In this document: positions 1 through 7,330 of the stretch, one piece after another
Numbering within the stretch: position 1 is the stretch's first letter
Layout: the number at the start of each line of letters is the position of its first letter
Source: Bacteroidales bacterium
Lineage (GTDB): Bacteria; Bacteroidota; Bacteroidia; Bacteroidales; UBA3663
Length of the DNA: 33,355 nucleotides
Direction: 5' to 3'
Assembly: GCA_017449065.1 (NCBI GenBank)
Contig: JAFSKF010000022.1
Span: 1 to 33,355 of the forward strand
Position numbers and translations under genes: made by a program
The notes under the pieces: model-generated
Told to the model about the DNA's origin: nothing
The model's input: the letters and a program-made list of their open reading frames with translations, nothing else
The model's database searches: none

Positions 1-609
1 AGTAGATACAGGACTCTCAGATAGCGACGAAATATTATCCTTTAATCTAATATCGGAAGTTGTAGTTATATTTGTGGCTGTTAAAGTTCCAATAACTTTG
101 ACGTTTCCATCAAAATATCCGGCAAACCGACCTCCTTGTATGCATGGAGGCATGTCAATTTCTGTATTTTTGCAACTACCCACAATACCTGCACCATCAT
201 TGTTACCTCGCACATTACCAAACACGCCGACATTATAGCCACTTGTACATCCACCGCCTATACCAACGATAGCATAACTCCGTCCCGTATTCATATCAGT
301 AAAAGAAAAAGAGGGTGCATAGATACCGCTCACTTTGTCACTACTGGTATTTGCATAACTAATAATTCTATGCCCAATCCGCCATCCGCCAAAAGAAGGA
401 TATAAATTTCTTGTCTCCAATGCAATTTCTGTGGGAGCTGCCACCTTTGCGTATATTTTATTTGCTCCTTCACAACCAACCGCTAATGCCGAAAGCAAAG
501 TATCTGCATCAGTATCGATACCGATATTCCCAGCATAATCAACTTTAAGTTGGGCTGTAGCATTCAAGAAAACAAATCCGCAAAGTAACAAAACGAAATA
601 CTTTTTCAT
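1..609 (-). CDS. Exported tail-fibre-like protein with Peptidase S74 start motif (partial, runs off left edge)
   Basis: Reading the minus strand from ATG at 607-609 gives 203 uninterrupted codons to the window edge, so the gene is 3' truncated by the window. The first 20 or so residues form a signal peptide (MKKYFVLLLCGFVFLNATAQ). Residues 20-180 are glycine- and threonine-rich (IVGIGGGCTSGYNVGVFGNVRG, in part), as in beta-helical tail-fibre stalks. At residues 184-193 comes TSDIRLKDNI, the typical entry motif of the intramolecular chaperone of endosialidase (Peptidase S74). Ser185 and Lys190 have the five-residue spacing of the self-cleaving Ser-Lys pair in that family. Its two upstream neighbours carry the later part of the same domain plus a T9SS sorting domain, so a similar C-terminus probably lies beyond the edge. 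The 87-base gap upstream shows no clear promoter, which suggests cotranscription. The function is unknown; a surface or secreted protein is the best inference. Confidence 0.75.
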   Translation of the reverse strand, partial: MKKYFVLLLCGFVFLNATAQLKVDYAGNIGIDTDADTLLSALAVGCEGANKIYAKVAAPTEIALETRNLYPSFGGWRIGHRIISYANTSSDKVSGIYAPSFSFTDMNTGRSYAIVGIGGGCTSGYNVGVFGNVRGNNDGAGIVGSCKNTEIDMPPCIQGGRFAGYFDGNVKVIGTLTATNITTTSDIRLKDNISSLSESPVST

Positions 610-696
610 AGTGATAGGTGTTATGGTATTGAGAAAATTGTTATTAATTGCATAAAGAGCAATATATATAATGAGCGAAAAGGCAGAGGGTATGTA

Positions 697-1431
697 TTAC
701 TTTGTCAGCACCAAACGCTTGGTGTCAATCAGCTTGCCGTCAGCGACCAGGCTGTAGAGATACATACCGGCAACAAGGGTATTGGCCTTGATGGTAAGTA
801 CGGCATTCCCTTTCTCTTTCAGAGTGAACACACATTTCTGGGTGCCTTGCATATCATAAACATAGATGGATGCGCGGCCAACGGTTTCCGGCAGATAGTA
901 GGCCAGCTGGGCATCTGCATCGGCTGGAGCCAATGTGTTCTGCGAGAGAGAAGGCTTCGTACTGGTAATTTCAATTTCGTTATTATCCAAAGATGAGTTT
1001 GCCACTTTGGCCTCCACCACTCCGATGTATTCTTCCAGCGTCTCGACTTTTGTCGTCAGGTTCTTGATGGATTGAATCATGATCGGAATCAGGCCGGTGT
1101 AGTTGATTCCTTCCACATCATCACTCACCAACTCCGGAAACAGCTCCTTGAGTTCTTCCGGAATAAATCCGAACTGGTCTTTGTCCGATTTCTGTGGAGC
1201 AGGAATAATGATGGTGCCTGAATCGGTAATAATCTCAATGTCTTTATAGACGTATGAATAGCGAACCGGCATCAGATCCAGAAGAGCCGTTGTCTCAGCA
1301 CTTCCAATGGCAACAACATTCTCATAGTTACCATTGCCGGAAGTAGCAGTTTGTTCATTGACTTCCGCTTTCAGTTGGGTGACATTCAAGAATACGAAAC
1401 ACCCCAAAAACAAAGTAAACAGCTTTTTCAT
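697..1431 (-). CDS. Secreted protein with S74-like helical segment and T9SS type A sorting domain
   Basis: A 244-residue protein. Residues 1-22 are a signal peptide. Residues about 45-135 resemble the second half of the tail-fibre S74 chaperone domain: LMPVRYSYVYKD, then FGFIPEELKELFPELV, then NYTGLIPIMIQSIKNL running into a coiled segment. The N-terminal SDxRLK motif carrying the cleavage residues is absent, so self-cleavage is unlikely. Residues about 175-244 are a T9SS sorting domain ending in AGMYLYSLVADGKLIDTKRLVLTK-like sequence (final KRLVLTK), typical of cargo exported through the outer membrane by the PorU sortase route. It is a clear paralogue of the gene at 1474-2514, 42 bases upstream, with which it is probably cotranscribed. 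The domain reading is confident; the biological role is unknown. Confidence 0.8.
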   Translation of the reverse strand: MKKLFTLFLGCFVFLNVTQLKAEVNEQTATSGNGNYENVVAIGSAETTALLDLMPVRYSYVYKDIEIITDSGTIIIPAPQKSDKDQFGFIPEELKELFPELVSDDVEGINYTGLIPIMIQSIKNLTTKVETLEEYIGVVEAKVANSSLDNNEIEITSTKPSLSQNTLAPADADAQLAYYLPETVGRASIYVYDMQGTQKCVFTLKEKGNAVLTIKANTLVAGMYLYSLVADGKLIDTKRLVLTK

Positions 1432-1473
1432 AATTACTGGGTATTAAGGTTTGACATTTATAATCATATAGTG

Positions 1474-2514
1474 CTATTCGGTTAAAACCATTCGCTTGGT
1501 ATCCACCAGTTGTCCATCCGCCACTAAAGCATAGAAGTATATGCCTGCATGGAGAGAACCGCCCGGAATGGTAATGGCGGCATTTCCCTTTTCCGTAAGA
1601 GGATAGGCCGATATTTGTGCACCTTGCATATCGTAGATATAGATAACCGCCTGACCGACATCATCCGGCAGGAAATAAGCCAATCGCGTATCTGCATCGA
1701 AAACCGACGGAGTATGTTCCGAAAGGAAAGGCGCCGCGTCAATAGATTCAGAAGAATTGTCGGTGGCAGGTTTCTTTTTCCCGATGACTTCAGCGTATGC
1801 CTGCAACGTGTTCGCCTTGTCCGTCAGCTCCTTGATTGATTTAATCAGGATGGGAAGGAATCCGAGGTAGTTGACATCTAAATACCTATAGTAATCAACT
1901 CCTACCAGTTCAGGAAATACCTTTTCGACCTCCTGTCGGCTCAACCCAAAAGTTTCTTGCTCGGGCTGAGGAATACGGATCACCATAGTATCTGTTCCGG
2001 ATCCCATTACCGAATCGCTGGCGATCAATGTGTATCTGATAGGATTCAGTTCCTGCAAAGACGAAGTTTCCTCGGTTCCGACCGGTTTCACCAAAAGGTA
2101 ATAGTCAGAACCGGTGCTACCTCCTTTTATTGTATAATCTCCGTAATAAAGGACACTCGAGCAAGCAAGCGTAATTTTGTAGTCGCCAGGTAGGGTGGAA
2201 ACATAAATCGACGCATCGTTACCTTTTGCGGCATTGAACGAAGCGGCATATTCACCTCCTGCCGTGAGGTTTTCCACCTTGCAAGCTACGGTTCCCAGAT
2301 TTTCCTCAAAGGAGAAAATCAGATTGCCACTCACATAATAGCACGAAATCAAATCGGCCGCAGGAACCCGTGAGCCACCGGGTCGCGGTTTGACTTCAAT
2401 CGGGATTCGCATGTAGGTATTCCTTGCAATCAAAAGATCTGAAGAACAGAGTGCAGTTACCGCAAGCAGCAACAGGAACCAACTTCTTTTCAAATAGGTA
2501 TATGTGTTTGTCAT
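1474..2514 (-). CDS. Secreted protein: DUF3244-like segment, S74-like segment, T9SS sorting domain
   Basis: A 346-residue protein from ATG 2512-2514. A longer in-frame start at 2556 is rejected because it lies inside the -7 promoter element (2554-2561). The signal peptide covers residues 1-30. Residues about 60-120 (NLIFSFEENLGTVACKVENL through STLPGDYKITL, shortened here) resemble the small Bacteroidota beta-domain DUF3244. Residues about 150-240 match the late S74 chaperone segment (ELNPIRYTL, FGLSRQEVEKVFPELV, NYLGFLPILIKSIKEL). Residues about 278-346 are a T9SS sorting domain ending TKRMVLTE. Like its paralogue at 697-1431 it lacks the SDxRLK cleavage motif. It appears to be the first gene of a three-gene minus-strand unit and has an inverted repeat over its transcription start. 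The role is unknown; an exported or surface-attached product is inferred. Confidence 0.8.
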   Translation of the reverse strand: MTNTYTYLKRSWFLLLLAVTALCSSDLLIARNTYMRIPIEVKPRPGGSRVPAADLISCYYVSGNLIFSFEENLGTVACKVENLTAGGEYAASFNAAKGNDASIYVSTLPGDYKITLACSSVLYYGDYTIKGGSTGSDYYLLVKPVGTEETSSLQELNPIRYTLIASDSVMGSGTDTMVIRIPQPEQETFGLSRQEVEKVFPELVGVDYYRYLDVNYLGFLPILIKSIKELTDKANTLQAYAEVIGKKKPATDNSSESIDAAPFLSEHTPSVFDADTRLAYFLPDDVGQAVIYIYDMQGAQISAYPLTEKGNAAITIPGGSLHAGIYFYALVADGQLVDTKRMVLTE

Positions 2515-2528
2515 AATGATAAAAAGAG

Positions 2529-2561
2529 GTGTAAAACTTCTGATTTTACACAGCAAAGATA
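2529..2561 (-). promoter_or_regulatory. -7 element plus inverted repeat over the start of the S74/T9SS gene set
   Basis: On the minus strand TATCTTTG (2554-2561) matches the Bacteroidota -7 consensus TAnnTTTG; no good TTTG is found at the usual upstream distance, so the -33 is weak or absent. Just downstream is a perfect 8-base inverted repeat, GTGTAAAA (2529-2536) and TTTTACAC (2544-2551), with a 7-base centre. It covers the expected transcription start near 2547 and ends 14 bases before the ATG. It could be an operator or a 5'-leader hairpin. Confidence 0.55.
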
Positions 2562-2693
2562 CAATAAATTTGGGTAATAATGGGGGACAATCGTCTAAAA
2601 ATTCAGATTTTTTCTCACTCGTAACTATCTGTCTTTTTGAGGATTATTGTCCACCCAACAAAATATTTCACAAACGGAATGGGGACATTCGGT

Positions 2694-4388
2694 TCAAATC
2701 TCCTTACCCGGCAAGTACGACAGCACTTCTTCTGCCACATCGAGGTCCGATTTCCGAAGTTTCTCCTTCAGTCTTGTCTTCCTCTTCTTCAGCACTTCGT
2801 AATCATCGATGCCCATCAGCAGCATCGTACTCTTGTTGCTGAATCGGGCTATCATATACGAAAGGAGTTGCATATTATTGTCTTTCAAGTCGAGGTCGGA
2901 AGCCCTCAGCCGACGCATGATGCCGTTGAAATAATCGTCGATAATGGTTTCAAGGGCGGATTGCTTCTGCTCGTCCGAAGCCAGCTGCTGAATTTCCTTT
3001 TGCAACTTTTCGAAGATGACCTTCTTCTGGTTGTAGGTGTTCTCCTGCATCTCGGCACAAATACTGTCGATCAAAGAAAAGCGATTAGAGAACAACTTCA
3101 ATATCTTGGCCTGCATTTCCGAATGCTGGGCAAGCAGATCGGCGTCCTTCTGCTGCAAAGTGCGGGTCAGTTCGCGGGCAGATTCCAGATATTTGTCCAT
3201 CATCCGCCGGTTCCTCTGGTATCGGTTGTAGAACAACAGACAGACGGCACAAAGAACCAGCGTCAGCGCCGAAATACCGGTAATCGCCAAGAATCGTTGC
3301 TGCACGGCCTTCTGCTCAATCAGTTCTTTTTGCTGAAGCAGCAAGTCGTGCTGAGCCGCCGAAACAGATTGTCCGAACACAGATAAGATAACGGAATCCT
3401 GTTTCTCGACCCTCATCTTTAAATATTGGAGGGCACCCTGATAATCTTTCCTATGTTCAAGGATGTTGCGTTTGCCTTCGTAGATATATGCCACTTCGGA
3501 AGGTATCGTTACTGCCGCCTCTGCGCTGTCGAGATAACACTCAACGCTGTCCCTCATTCCCTTCTGCTCGAAAATACAAGCCCGGTTCACATAATCGTCG
3601 GCATAGAAAGGCGGTTTCTGCATCTGGCAAAGGCTGTCGGCAAGCGCATAGTTCTCGTTTCTCAGGCTTTGACGGATGTAAATGGGAAGTAAGTATTGGA
3701 TGACGGACTCTTTCCGGGCACCTTCCTTCAAAAGAATGCGGAAAAGGCTGTCGGCCTTAGCATCCTGTCCGCCGAAAGAATAGGCATGAGCCATGTAGGC
3801 CATTCCCCACAATCTTCCTTTCTCGTTGCCCGATTCCTTGGCCAACTGGTAGGAAAGCTGCCCATAGTGCAAGTCATCCCGGCTATAGGAATAATGGCAG
3901 ATATACGACATATTCCCGTAAATGATGACCAGCATCGCAGTATCATGGGCCTGCAATGCCAGATCTTCCGCTCTGCCGTACGACTTGAACGCAGCATTAT
4001 AGTCCATATTGTTCCGCTGCACCGCAGCCAAATAGAACCAGGCCTTCATCCGATCGCGGTCGCTTCCATACCGATCGTAATACTGGACAGCAATGCGGAT
4101 GAGGCTATCGTTCGTGACATCAGTCCAGTTCTTATCGAGCGTCTGCGATTTGAGCAAAGCGTATCGGGCCTTCTGCTCCCCGTTACGAAGTTGCGCCTCG
4201 CCCACAGAGAGCAGGCTGTCGAGGCGGTCAATCACTTCGAGAGCCGAATCCGGCCGCTCCTCCACAACGGAAGCAACGGTAGCAAGCGCTGCATCGGTCA
4301 GAGACGAACTTTGCCGGTTACAACCAACGAAAAGACCCGTTACAACCAGGAAGGCAAAATAGTATGAAAGCCGAATAACAAGTTTCAT
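2694..4388 (-). CDS. TPR lipoprotein with transmembrane segment and degenerate HTH-like C-terminus (putative regulator)
   Basis: A 564-residue protein. The lipobox LFVGC places the lipidated Cys at residue 23. Residues about 30-340 are alpha-helical repeats of TPR type (for example DYNAAFKSYGRAEDLALQ, and KDYQGALQYLKMRVEKQ). Residues 367-388 are a membrane span (AITGISALTLVLCAVCLLFY). After it come a basic stretch, a coiled coil (about 395-480) and a helical tail in which MIARFSNKSTMLLMGI and YEVLKKRKTRLKEKL resemble the LuxR-type helix-turn-helix often fused to TPR regulators in Bacteroidota, though degenerate. The topology implies a periplasmic sensor and a cytoplasmic output. It is divergent from the GH2 gene at 4532 and lies upstream of the T9SS genes, so it may regulate either. 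No kinase domain is present. The architecture is seen directly; the regulatory role is inferred. Confidence 0.7.
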   Translation of the reverse strand: MKLVIRLSYYFAFLVVTGLFVGCNRQSSSLTDAALATVASVVEERPDSALEVIDRLDSLLSVGEAQLRNGEQKARYALLKSQTLDKNWTDVTNDSLIRIAVQYYDRYGSDRDRMKAWFYLAAVQRNNMDYNAAFKSYGRAEDLALQAHDTAMLVIIYGNMSYICHYSYSRDDLHYGQLSYQLAKESGNEKGRLWGMAYMAHAYSFGGQDAKADSLFRILLKEGARKESVIQYLLPIYIRQSLRNENYALADSLCQMQKPPFYADDYVNRACIFEQKGMRDSVECYLDSAEAAVTIPSEVAYIYEGKRNILEHRKDYQGALQYLKMRVEKQDSVILSVFGQSVSAAQHDLLLQQKELIEQKAVQQRFLAITGISALTLVLCAVCLLFYNRYQRNRRMMDKYLESARELTRTLQQKDADLLAQHSEMQAKILKLFSNRFSLIDSICAEMQENTYNQKKVIFEKLQKEIQQLASDEQKQSALETIIDDYFNGIMRRLRASDLDLKDNNMQLLSYMIARFSNKSTMLLMGIDDYEVLKKRKTRLKEKLRKSDLDVAEEVLSYLPGKEI

Positions 4389-4419
4389 GGTTTTTCTTTA
4401 CTATATGGATTATTCGCCG

Positions 4420-4452
4420 CAAAGATAGGGAAAAAATATCGAACCTTTGAAA
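4420..4452 (-). promoter_or_regulatory. Promoter for the TPR lipoprotein gene
   Basis: On the minus strand, TTTC (4449-4452, one mismatch to TTTG), a 21-base spacer and TATCTTTG (4420-4427) match the Bacteroidota primary-sigma promoter. The start codon follows 31 bases downstream. Confidence 0.6.
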
Positions 4453-4454
4453 AA

Positions 4455-4464
4455 TTCAGCTGAA
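4455..4464. promoter_or_regulatory. Palindrome between divergent promoters
   Basis: TTCAGCTGAA is a perfect 10-base palindrome. It lies 2 bases from the -33 element of each of the two divergent promoters (4449-4452 and 4467-4470). This is a natural place for a shared operator; no regulator is known. Confidence 0.4.
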
Positions 4465-4466
4465 AA

Positions 4467-4498
4467 TTTGTGGGTTTTGCAGAAAAAAAGTATCTTTG
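4467..4498 (+). promoter_or_regulatory. Promoter for the first GH2 gene
   Basis: TTTG (4467-4470), 20 bases, TATCTTTG (4491-4498): a full match to the Bacteroidota -33/-7 consensus. Transcription should start near 4505, which excludes an in-frame TTG start at 4496 and supports ATG 4532. Confidence 0.8.
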
Positions 4499-4531
4499 CC
4501 ACCAAATAAATTCCATCTTTACAAATTTACT

Positions 4532-7027
4532 ATGAAAAAGTTTACCCTTCTTTTTGCATCGCTGCTTCTGTCGGTATGGTCAGCCAACGCCCAGTATGTG
4601 GAGAAAAAAGAGGCTAAGGTGGCCGAAAATGCGCCCCTATCGACGTTTGCCTCACAACAGAAGCAACTGTTTAACTTCGATTGGAAATTTCAGGCAGGTG
4701 CCGCTTCTGAAAAAGAAGTGACATCCACCCAGTTCGATGATGCCGCCTGGCGCACCCTCGATCTGCCGCATGATTTCCAATTCGAACAGCCTTGGGTGGA
4801 GCAAGCCGGTGGCGCCCGTGCCTTTAAGGAGCCGGGAGAAGGCTGGTATCGCAAGACATTCCGTGCCGATACGCTTTGGAAGGGTAAGGAAGTGCTGCTC
4901 GATTTCGGCGGCATTATGTACTACGGCGATGTCTATGTGAACGGCCATAAAGTGGCCTCCACCGAATACGGCTACATCGGCTTTGAAGCCAATATCGGCC
5001 GATACCTGAAATACGACCAGCCGAATGTCGTTGTCGTCTATGCCCATACCGGACCCTCGAAAGGCTCGCGCTGGTACACGGGCGGCGGCTTGTTCCGCGA
5101 TGTTTATCTGAAGGTGCAGAACCCGACCCACATCGCCCGTCACGGCGTATTCATCACCACCCCTGAGGTTTCGGCTTCAGAGGCCAAAGTGCAGGTGCAG
5201 GTGGAAGTGTGCGGCTGGCGCAACAAGAACGCCAAACTGCATTGCACACTCTATGCCCCCGACGGCAAAGAGGTGTGCAGCTTCGACGGCGAAATGCCCG
5301 ACCATACCATCGCTTCGGTGGTGGAAGTGAATATGCCGTTGCAAACACTTGCTAATCCTGCTTTGTGGGATTTGGATAACCCTCAGCTCTATCAGGCCGA
5401 TGTATTGCTGTATAGCAACGATGTGCTGGTCGATAGCCTGCGCGAAATATTCGGTATCCGCAGCCTGGAGTTCAGCAAGGACTTCGGCTTTAAGCTCAAC
5501 GGCAAGCGCGTCTTCCTGCAAGGTGCATCGAACCACCACGATCTGGGCGCTTTGGGTGCCGCAGCCTTCGATAAAGGCATCGAGCGCATGATGCGCCAAC
5601 TGAAGAGCTACGGCTATAACTGCATCCGCTGCTCGCACAATCCGTATAGCGAATCGTTCACCCGCATTGCCGACCGCGTGGGCCTGCTGATCGTAGATGA
5701 GCTGATTGACAAATGGAGCGACAAGGACTATTGGGGCGGACGCCAGCCGTTCATGCACCTCTGGCCGTCGCTGATCCCAGAATGGGTGAAGCGCGACCGC
5801 AACAGCCCGTCGGTCATCCTGTGGAGCTTAGGCAACGAACTGCAGACACGTTCGGATTGGAGCGGCTATGCCACCAACGACTGGGGCATCACCACCTATC
5901 GCATCTTCCGCGAAATGCTGCGCCGCTACGATGATACCCGTCTCACCACCGTTGCGATGTTCCCGGCCCGTGCAGGTGCCCAGCGCGGCACACCCGACTT
6001 CGCCACCTATCGCGTTCCGCCGGAGTTGGCACAAGTCACCGAAGTGTCGTCGTTCAACTATCAGAGTGACTGCTATAACGATTACCTGAAGCACGCTCCG
6101 TGGATGATTCTCTTCCAGAGCGAAGCGCAGACCGAATGGCTTTTGCGTTGCCTTTGGAATATGCCCGAAAAAAGTGTGGGTCTCGCCTACTGGGGCGCCA
6201 TCGAATATTGGGGTGAAAGCAACGGCTGGCCGAAAAAAGGTTGGAACTACGCCTATTTCCGCCATACGCTCGAACCTTATCCGCAAGCCTATCTGATCCG
6301 CACCGCTTTTGCCAAGGAGACACCTTCGGTATTTATCGGCGTGCAGGACGGCAAGGGCGAAACCGTTAGCTGGAACGATGTGAAAGTGGGTCGCCAGAAT
6401 CTGACTACCAACTGGAACTTCCCAGCCGGTTCAAAAATAGGTCTCTATACTTTCACCAATGCCGAAGAGGTGGAACTGGTGTATAACGGCAAGAGCTTGG
6501 GCACCCAGAAGAACCCTGAGAATCGCGAAAAGCGCAATATGATTTTCTGGAAGGACATCGACTATCAGCAGGGCGGCACTCTGGTGGCCATTGCCAAAAA
6601 CGGCGGCAAGGAAGTGGCCCGTCATCAGATTGCCACCACCGGCAAAGCTGTCAAACTGGTGATCGAACAGGAGAAACTGGGTCCGGAAGGTGCCCAATTC
6701 ACCCTCCCTGACTGGAAGGCCGACGGTATGGATTTGCAATACCTCACCGTCCGTGCGGTGGATAGCAAGGGTCGCACCGTAGTGGCCGATACCTCGAACA
6801 TTGCCATCAGCCTGGAAGGTCCCGCCTCATTGGTATCGCTCGACAACGGCGATCACTACACCGACGAACTCTTCACTTCCAACATTGTCAGCAAGCGACT
6901 CTATAACGGCACCCTGCAAGTCATTCTCCGCAGCCGTCGCAACACACCCGGTACCGTGAAGGTTCGTGCAGGTTCAACCGATTCTAAGATCTCTCCTGCC
7001 ACACTAAAACTGAAAAGTGAGAAATAA
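4532..7027 (+). CDS. Exported glycoside hydrolase family 2 enzyme (beta-galactosidase-like)
   Basis: An 831-residue protein. MKKFTLLFASLLLSVWSANAQ is a signal peptide, so the enzyme acts in the periplasm or at the outer membrane. Domain order: sugar-binding jelly roll (about 45-205; LPHDFQFEQPW, GEGWYRKTF, GSRWYTGGGLFRDVYL), Ig-like GH2 domain (about 205-315), TIM barrel (about 320-625), DUF4982-like domain (about 640-710; TFTNAEEVELVYNGKSLG) and a C-terminal beta domain (about 715-825). The catalytic acid/base is probably Glu436 in the motif SLGNELQ and the nucleophile Glu531 in FQSEAQTE. GH2 members with this layout usually remove terminal beta-linked galactose or related sugars; the exact substrate cannot be read here. 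No SusC/SusD pair is nearby. It is preceded by a strong promoter, followed by a terminator, and is therefore monocistronic. A divergent TPR regulator gene lies upstream. Confidence 0.85.
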   Translation: MKKFTLLFASLLLSVWSANAQYVEKKEAKVAENAPLSTFASQQKQLFNFDWKFQAGAASEKEVTSTQFDDAAWRTLDLPHDFQFEQPWVEQAGGARAFKEPGEGWYRKTFRADTLWKGKEVLLDFGGIMYYGDVYVNGHKVASTEYGYIGFEANIGRYLKYDQPNVVVVYAHTGPSKGSRWYTGGGLFRDVYLKVQNPTHIARHGVFITTPEVSASEAKVQVQVEVCGWRNKNAKLHCTLYAPDGKEVCSFDGEMPDHTIASVVEVNMPLQTLANPALWDLDNPQLYQADVLLYSNDVLVDSLREIFGIRSLEFSKDFGFKLNGKRVFLQGASNHHDLGALGAAAFDKGIERMMRQLKSYGYNCIRCSHNPYSESFTRIADRVGLLIVDELIDKWSDKDYWGGRQPFMHLWPSLIPEWVKRDRNSPSVILWSLGNELQTRSDWSGYATNDWGITTYRIFREMLRRYDDTRLTTVAMFPARAGAQRGTPDFATYRVPPELAQVTEVSSFNYQSDCYNDYLKHAPWMILFQSEAQTEWLLRCLWNMPEKSVGLAYWGAIEYWGESNGWPKKGWNYAYFRHTLEPYPQAYLIRTAFAKETPSVFIGVQDGKGETVSWNDVKVGRQNLTTNWNFPAGSKIGLYTFTNAEEVELVYNGKSLGTQKNPENREKRNMIFWKDIDYQQGGTLVAIAKNGGKEVARHQIATTGKAVKLVIEQEKLGPEGAQFTLPDWKADGMDLQYLTVRAVDSKGRTVVADTSNIAISLEGPASLVSLDNGDHYTDELFTSNIVSKRLYNGTLQVILRSRRNTPGTVKVRAGSTDSKISPATLKLKSEK

Positions 7028-7030
7028 AAA

Positions 7031-7060
7031 TTAAAGCCGTGCCTTGCGACACGGCTTTAA
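7031..7060. terminator. Bidirectional hairpin terminator
   Basis: An 11-base perfect stem (TTAAAGCCGTG at 7031-7041 with CACGGCTTTAA at 7050-7060) and an 8-base loop lie between the convergent GH2 gene and the small gene at 7067-7192. AT-rich flanks on both sides fit a shared terminator. Confidence 0.75.
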
Positions 7061-7066
7061 TTATGT

Positions 7067-7192
7067 TCATTCTTCCTTCGGCTTTCCCGGTCGGGTGTAG
7101 AATTTCACAGAACTTTTCTTTTGGGGTTTGCCCAAATTCTTTTTACGTTCCTCGTAGGCCGCATATTGCCGTTCCAGAAAATTGTCTGCCAT
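7067..7192 (-). CDS. Small basic conserved-type protein, 41 residues
   Basis: A 41-residue product beginning MADNFLERQYAAYEERKK and rich in Lys, Arg and Glu, with no signal peptide or membrane span, so it is cytoplasmic. The reading frame could extend upstream to 7339, but a full promoter (7216-7247) sits just before ATG 7190-7192, so the short form is the right call. Very short proteins starting MADNFLE- or MADNYLE- occur in Bacteroidota, often with meaningless annotations; I recall the pattern but cannot name a function. It lies between two GH2 genes, in the opposite direction, and shares the terminator at 7031-7060 with the first. Confidence 0.6.
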   Translation of the reverse strand: MADNFLERQYAAYEERKKNLGKPQKKSSVKFYTRPGKPKEE

Positions 7193-7215
7193 TGTATATA
7201 TAGATAATGTGTAGG

Positions 7216-7247
7216 CAAAAGTAGGCAAATAAATCGGAAATACCAAA
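7216..7247 (-). promoter_or_regulatory. Promoter for the 41-residue gene
   Basis: On the minus strand TTTG (7244-7247), 20 bases, TACTTTTG (7216-7223): a full consensus match ending 23 bases before the ATG at 7192. Confidence 0.75.
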
Positions 7248-7273
7248 AATAACCGTGAAAAAAGCGGGTAAAA

Positions 7274-7305
7274 CTTGGAGAAGTCGGAAGAATTTGCTAC
7301 TTTTG
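7274..7305 (+). promoter_or_regulatory. Promoter for the second GH2 gene
   Basis: CTTG (7274-7277, one mismatch), 20 bases, TACTTTTG (7298-7305). The ATG is at 7331, leaving a leader of about 20 bases. Confidence 0.7.
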
Positions 7306-7330
7306 CACCCGTAACTATAAAATTTAGCAC

